The position numbers were made by a program, and so were the translations under genes. The notes below the pieces were generated by a model. It saw only the letters and a list, made by a program, of their open reading frames with translations. It ran no database searches and was not told the origin of the DNA. From assembly GCA_947085255.1 (NCBI GenBank), contig CAMTVQ010000006.1:19211-83210 (forward strand): a stretch of 64,000 bases of DNA. The letters run 5' to 3'. The stretch comes from CAMTVQ01 sp947085255. GTDB taxonomy: Bacteria; Bacteroidota; Bacteroidia; Sphingobacteriales; Sphingobacteriaceae. Positions 60,159 through 64,000 of the stretch are shown piece after piece. How positions within the stretch are numbered: position 1 is the stretch's first letter; the number at the start of each line of letters is the position of its first letter.

Positions 60159-61709
60159 ATGAATAAGACAATCAATATCAACATTAGCGGTATCGCCTTT
60201 ACGATAGAAGAAGATGCTTACGAGCAGTTAAGAGCGTACATAAACACGCTTAAAAAGCACTTCAGTACCTCCGCAGATAGCTTCGAAATTATTACCGATA
60301 TAGAAAACAGGCTTGCTGAGTTGTTTACAGCCCGACTTACTGAAGGCAAACAAGTATTAATTGCTGCTGATGTGTTGGCAGCCATTAGTCAAATGGGTAA
60401 CCCTGTAGATTTTGATACACCCGATGAGGAAAATGAGCCTGTATATGTTTCTGAAACGATTAACAAGCGTTTTTACCGCAATGCAGATGACAAAGCCATA
60501 GGTGGCGTTTGTAGTGGAATTGCAGCCTATTTTAATACCGACGCAGTATGGATACGCCTTGGTTGGTTGTTCTTGTTTTTTGTAATGGGCTTTGGCTTTA
60601 TGCTGTACATTATTTTGTGGGCTATTGTACCCTTAGCTAAAACACGTGCAGAAAAACTAGCCATGAAAGGAGAGGCACCCACCGTTTCTAACATTAAAAA
60701 ATCGGTGGAGGCTGAACTAAAAGACGTGAAACAGAACTTTGAGTCGCAAAGCTTTTTTACTAAAATTGACTCCTTGCTGCGCAATGTAATTTCCTTATTT
60801 ATTGCCGCTTTTGGAGGTCTATTTAGTGTGCTGCTAAAAGTACTTGCTGGCTTTACCATATTGGTAAGTGCTGGTCTACTAATTGCTTTAGTCGGTCTTA
60901 CGTTTTCCTATTTAGGCTTTCACACTTTTCAAATAACGGGTGACGATGCTTTCCTTAACCTACGCATATTGCACGAAAATACAGATACTATAATCTCTAT
61001 CTCTATTTTTTTCCTACTGTTTATCCCTGTTTTTTTACTTTTCCTTACAGCTCTGCGCCTACTTATTCGTAGACCAGTTATTACAAAAATATCGGCAATG
61101 GCATCACTCGTTATTTGGGGGTTATCCATTGTTGTATTTACCTTTTATGGCAGCCAAGTAGCGTTAGATTTTAGAGAAAGCAGCACGTTGCGCATAATTG
61201 ATACACTTAGCAAGCCAACAAATGCGGTGTACTACCTAAAGAGCCGACATAAAGCAGGCGCTCTCTTTAAAACTACCGAGTTTGTGCACAAAAACGGGAC
61301 GACTATTAAGGTAAGTGATTCAAATGAAGAGCACTCCTTTACTTGGCAAAGCATTTCGCTTACCCTTAAAACTGCAGACTCCGATATTCCCGAAATAGAA
61401 AGGGCATTGTATGCACGTGGCAATACTGTAGCAAACGCTTTGGAAAGTTGTCAGCAAGTACGATACAACTACTTGCAAGCAGATTCGATTATTTACTTGG
61501 ATGATTACTACACCATTGCTGATAGTGGCTACTTTAGGGCACAAAAGGTGGATTTAACGCTTTTTCTGCCAGAAAATAGCCGTGTGGTGGTAGATAATAG
61601 CCTATTAGACATAATGCCAAATAATTGGTTAGGCGATTGCGAACCCGTAACAGATAGTACTACTATTTTAACAATAACTAAAACAGGGATTACTTGTACT
61701 GGTATGTAA
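60159..61709 (+). CDS. PspC-domain membrane protein
   Basis: A 516-residue protein. The N-terminal part (residues 1-100) has an acidic region with YINTLKKHFSTSADSFEIIT and DIENRLAELF. A PspC domain follows: NKRFYRNADDKAIGGVCSGI, AAYFNTDAVWIRLGWLFLFF and ILWAIVPLAK. Three or more further hydrophobic segments lie between about residues 205 and 330. The C-terminal 170 residues are probably extracytoplasmic. PspC proteins sense membrane stress. It is cotranscribed with padR and converges with the histidine kinase. Confidence 0.88.
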   Translation: MNKTININISGIAFTIEEDAYEQLRAYINTLKKHFSTSADSFEIITDIENRLAELFTARLTEGKQVLIAADVLAAISQMGNPVDFDTPDEENEPVYVSETINKRFYRNADDKAIGGVCSGIAAYFNTDAVWIRLGWLFLFFVMGFGFMLYIILWAIVPLAKTRAEKLAMKGEAPTVSNIKKSVEAELKDVKQNFESQSFFTKIDSLLRNVISLFIAAFGGLFSVLLKVLAGFTILVSAGLLIALVGLTFSYLGFHTFQITGDDAFLNLRILHENTDTIISISIFFLLFIPVFLLFLTALRLLIRRPVITKISAMASLVIWGLSIVVFTFYGSQVALDFRESSTLRIIDTLSKPTNAVYYLKSRHKAGALFKTTEFVHKNGTTIKVSDSNEEHSFTWQSISLTLKTADSDIPEIERALYARGNTVANALESCQQVRYNYLQADSIIYLDDYYTIADSGYFRAQKVDLTLFLPENSRVVVDNSLLDIMPNNWLGDCEPVTDSTTILTITKTGITCTGM

Positions 61710-61729
61710 GACAGGTTGAAAATCTCGCT

Positions 61730-63319
61730 TTATTGCTTAGCGAACTTCACGATTTTGTCGTATAGGTCGGCCTTGTTAAATGGCTTTGCAACGAAATCGT
61801 TCATTCCTGAAGCGAGGCACTTTTCTACTTCACTTGCCATTGCATGTGCTGTTAGGGCAATAATAGGTGTAGAGATTTTAAGTACTTCTCTAATATGTTT
61901 GGTAGCCTGATGCCCGCCCATTATGGGCATTTCTATGTCCATAAAAATAAGGTCGTAGTTCTTTTCTTCAAGTTTGGTAATGGCTAGCGCACCATTTTCG
62001 GCAAATTCGGCCTTTATTTTCCAACTGCTAAGCACAACATCCATTAGTCGTCTGTTCACTTCGTTATCTTCGGCTACCAACACACGTAATTCACTTAGGT
62101 TTTGAATAGTTAATTTGGCATTTTCGGTAATAGACTCTGAAGATTCGGTGTTACTACTCACTTTCTCGAAAGGAAGAATGAACGAGAACGTTGCTCCCTT
62201 TCCTTCTTCGCTTACAATATCAACCGACCCGTTTAAAAGCTCTACCAAATGTTTTACAATGGTTAGCCCCAAACCTGTACCTCCAATTTGAGCTTTACCG
62301 TCTACATGCACTTGTGTAAAGCGTTTAAACACTTCGGCATGTTTCTCTTTTGGAATTCCAATTCCGCTATCGGCAATACTAAAACAAATAGTTGCATGTG
62401 TATCCGTATCGCTGGTCAATTCTGCTTTAATAGCAACTTTTCCTTGCTCGGTAAATTTTAATGCGTTGGAAATCAAATTAATTAGAATCTGAGAAAGTCT
62501 GCTTTTGTCACCAAGTACAACTGCCGGAATTTTTTCATCCAGCTCCACTATTAGCGCAAGATTTTTCTCGGTTGCTTTTGGTTCAAATAATACTCGCAAT
62601 GAATTAAGTTGCTCCGATATCTCCATCGGTTTCTTCTCAAACTCCAGACTTCCGGCTTCAATCTTAGATAAATCGAGAATATCATTAATTACCACCAACA
62701 AATTATTACCCGCTTTTTGAATTACGCCTATATAATCTTGTTGAGTGGCATCAAGGTTTGTTTCTTTTATTAGTTGAGCAAAGCCAATAATAGCATTCAT
62801 TGGGGTACGAATTTCATGACTCATATTAGCCAAAAACTGCTCCTTTGCTCTTTCGCTATTTTCTGCCTGCTCCTTGGCAATTTGCAATTCTTGCTCGGCT
62901 TTTACCCTTTCTGCCAGTTCTCGTTCATATTCGGTTGATGTTTTTAGTTTAAGCACATCAGGAATAACTTTTAGCAGCGAAATAACAGTAACCAACGAAA
63001 CAACCGCGGTAATAAACCGCATCAATGCACTAAGCCGATAGGCAGGCCACCAAAAAATGATTGCATCAATAAGATGCGTTGTGCCACACAGCATAATAAA
63101 TGCCATAAAAAGCCAAAAAATTCCTGGTAAGGGTATGTCCTTTTTTTTGCTTAGTATAAAAAACAATGCTGTAGGAATAGCAAAATAGGCTGCCCAAATA
63201 GCTGCATCCGAAATGATATAAAGCCAACCATGAAAATCAGTCCATTCTCCACAATACCAGCGTGGAGGCCAACTGGAGGTATCAATTAATCGTTTAAAAA
63301 AGTCGGTTACTTGGTGCAT
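61730..63319 (-). CDS. Hybrid histidine kinase with an ethylene-receptor-like membrane domain
   Basis: A 529-residue sensor. Three hydrophobic segments lie at about residues 32-56, 67-90 and 97-118. They carry Asp38, Tyr45, Ile48, Pro49, Ile75, Cys78 and His82, matching in kind and spacing the seven residues of plant ETR1 (Asp25, Tyr32, Ile35, Pro36, Ile62, Cys65, His69) needed for ethylene/copper binding. A coiled coil leads to HisKA with His168 (NMSHEIRTP), HATPase_c (SNALKF, DSGIGI, GTGLGLTI) and a receiver with Asp461 (IFMDIEMP). No GAF domain is present, unlike ETR1. The receiver is the final domain and no output partner is encoded nearby. What it senses in vivo is unknown. Confidence 0.93.
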   Translation of the reverse strand: MHQVTDFFKRLIDTSSWPPRWYCGEWTDFHGWLYIISDAAIWAAYFAIPTALFFILSKKKDIPLPGIFWLFMAFIMLCGTTHLIDAIIFWWPAYRLSALMRFITAVVSLVTVISLLKVIPDVLKLKTSTEYERELAERVKAEQELQIAKEQAENSERAKEQFLANMSHEIRTPMNAIIGFAQLIKETNLDATQQDYIGVIQKAGNNLLVVINDILDLSKIEAGSLEFEKKPMEISEQLNSLRVLFEPKATEKNLALIVELDEKIPAVVLGDKSRLSQILINLISNALKFTEQGKVAIKAELTSDTDTHATICFSIADSGIGIPKEKHAEVFKRFTQVHVDGKAQIGGTGLGLTIVKHLVELLNGSVDIVSEEGKGATFSFILPFEKVSSNTESSESITENAKLTIQNLSELRVLVAEDNEVNRRLMDVVLSSWKIKAEFAENGALAITKLEEKNYDLIFMDIEMPIMGGHQATKHIREVLKISTPIIALTAHAMASEVEKCLASGMNDFVAKPFNKADLYDKIVKFAKQ

Positions 63320-63492
63320 GTCTTTATGGCGATATAAGATGAAACTTACTAGATCATGTAATTTGCTGATACTAAAAAATCCTATTCTACCCTTTAGTAC
63401 ACGTTAAGAGATTTGACAGTTACGAAATAAGCAAAATTTTGACATTATTTTATACAATTACTACTATTTATTGAAGCGGTGGTTTCTAGGAT

Positions 63493-63751
63493 TTAGAGCT
63501 TTTTTTCGATAATATGTTTGGCCATCTCTAGCTGCAAGGCTAAATCTGCATACATCCTTTTCAATTTGGAATTCTCCTCTTCCAATAATTTTACCTTCTT
63601 AAGCTCACTAGCTTCCATACCGCTGACGCCATTTGTAAAAGGTAGCTTTACTAACGCCGTGTTCTCTTGAGATACTCTCTACTGCTTTGCCTTGGTCAAA
63701 CTCTTTCAGAATTTTGGCTACTTGCGTGGGATTAAATTTACTCGTCTTCAT
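63493..63751 (-). pseudogene. IS3-family transposase orfA, frameshifted
   Basis: ATG 63751 opens MKTSKFNPTQVAKILKEFDQ and the helix-turn-helix GVSKATFYKWRQRYG, then shifts into TAG. The other frame continues GMEASELKKVKLLEEENS and LQLEMAKHIIEKKL to TAA at 63493. The total length of 259 bases would be 267 with 8 bases restored. CGGTATGG appears at the break once where the family normally has two copies, so loss of one of two tandem 8-mers fits. No orfB follows. Confidence 0.85.
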
Positions 63752-63813
63752 GTTTACAGTTTTAAAGTTAATTATTCTACTTTTAAACCGTACTTTTTTT
63801 CGGGGAGCTTACA
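63493..63813 (-). mobile_element. Remnant of an IS3-family insertion sequence
   Basis: The left end may be TGTAAGCTCCCCGAAAAAAA, read on the minus strand from 63813; its TG start fits the IS3 rule. It is followed by orfA, but orfB and the right end are missing, since non-IS sequence and the kinase gene begin soon after 63493. The spacer 63320-63492 holds nothing I recognise. Confidence 0.65.
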
Positions 63814-63862
63814 ACAAAGCAGTATCGTTGATGTTTGCACGGTCGTCATAAAATGCCCCCTA

Positions 63863-63983
63863 ACGTTTTGCCTTTAGTTTGCAAAGTATTAAAAATAGGT
63901 TTAAATTTTAGAAGAAAGAGAATGGGTGAACTATAACGTTTTGTAGGATTATAGACCTTAAAGCTGCATAAGTCCCATTCTCT
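63863..63983. repeat. Nested dyads near the right edge
   Basis: AGAGAATGGG (63917-63926) and CCCATTCTCT (63974-63983) are perfect 10-bp inverted repeats. Inside them CTATAA (63931-63936) pairs with TTATAG (63949-63954). TAACGTTTTG also occurs twice in this stretch. It may be the edge of a dispersed structured repeat; the window ends before it can be judged. Confidence 0.5.
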
Positions 63984-64000
63984 TCTGTTGTACTTGCCAG

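Noticed and set aside
63493..63751. Programmed frameshift as the reason for the two orfA frames
   Set aside because: IS3 elements shift at the orfA-orfB border, not inside the helix-turn-helix region of orfA, and no orfB is present.
1..64000. CRISPR arrays, tRNA or rRNA genes
   Set aside because: I saw no regularly spaced direct repeats with unique spacers and no cloverleaf or rRNA sequence; small RNAs cannot be excluded by eye.

Overview
The window looks like chromosomal DNA of a Bacteroidota bacterium, probably from the Chitinophagales/Sphingobacteriales side; I cannot name a genus. The reasons are promoter-like TAnnTTTG -7 elements, C-terminal Por/type IX secretion sorting domains, DUF3127, DUF4159 and DUF433/DUF5615 families, a short NuoG without a molybdopterin domain, and little use of Shine-Dalgarno sites. 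There are no plasmid or phage hallmarks. The only IS trace is a broken IS3-type orfA at the right end.

Layout. 1-5 kb: the end of a DUF433 antitoxin with a nonsense-broken DUF5615 toxin, an SPFH protein, a lipoprotein, recG and an intact RelE/ParE-type toxin-antitoxin pair. 5-14 kb: two EamA transporters, RidA, a GNAT enzyme, an OmpA-like protein, dapF, an HtrA/DegP protease and a membrane-anchored patatin. 13.7-16.6 kb: a SAM-I (S-box) riboswitch with its own terminator, then a cystathionine gamma-synthase type gene and homoserine dehydrogenase. 16.7-20.3 kb: a very long collagen-like secreted protein. 20.3-24 kb: an accessory-looking stretch with three arrays of REP-like palindromes, a second divergent copy of the polA 3' tail, and a twice-frameshifted type IX secreted protein. 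24-35 kb: polA, tag, an AhpD-like protein, an alkyltransferase-like (ATL) gene, trmB, DUF3127, a biotin carrier protein, DUF4159, rsmE, a CNNM/CBS protein, pyrophosphatase and DedA.

35.7-48.7 kb is a respiratory complex I operon on the minus strand, nuoB-C-D-E-F-G-H-I-J-K-L-M-N. nuoA is absent from its usual first position. A four-helix-bundle (23S rRNA IVS-type) gene sits between nuoF and nuoG, and several of the longer spacers carry imperfect dyads. 48.9-55.4 kb holds an M28 peptidase and the rimP-nusA-infB operon. 55.4-61.7 kb holds an O-antigen ligase-like protein, anmK, a type IX secreted protein and a padR-pspC pair. 61.7-63.3 kb encodes a hybrid histidine kinase whose N-terminal membrane domain keeps all seven residues known to matter for ethylene/copper binding in plant ETR1. 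This kinase is the most interesting single gene in the window.

The main things to check are the ethylene-receptor-like kinase, the duplicated polA tail beside a broken gene, the missing nuoA and the inserted IVS-type gene in the nuo operon, the ATL protein (PAHRV instead of PCHRV), and the nearly proline-free collagen with regular G-X-G interruptions.
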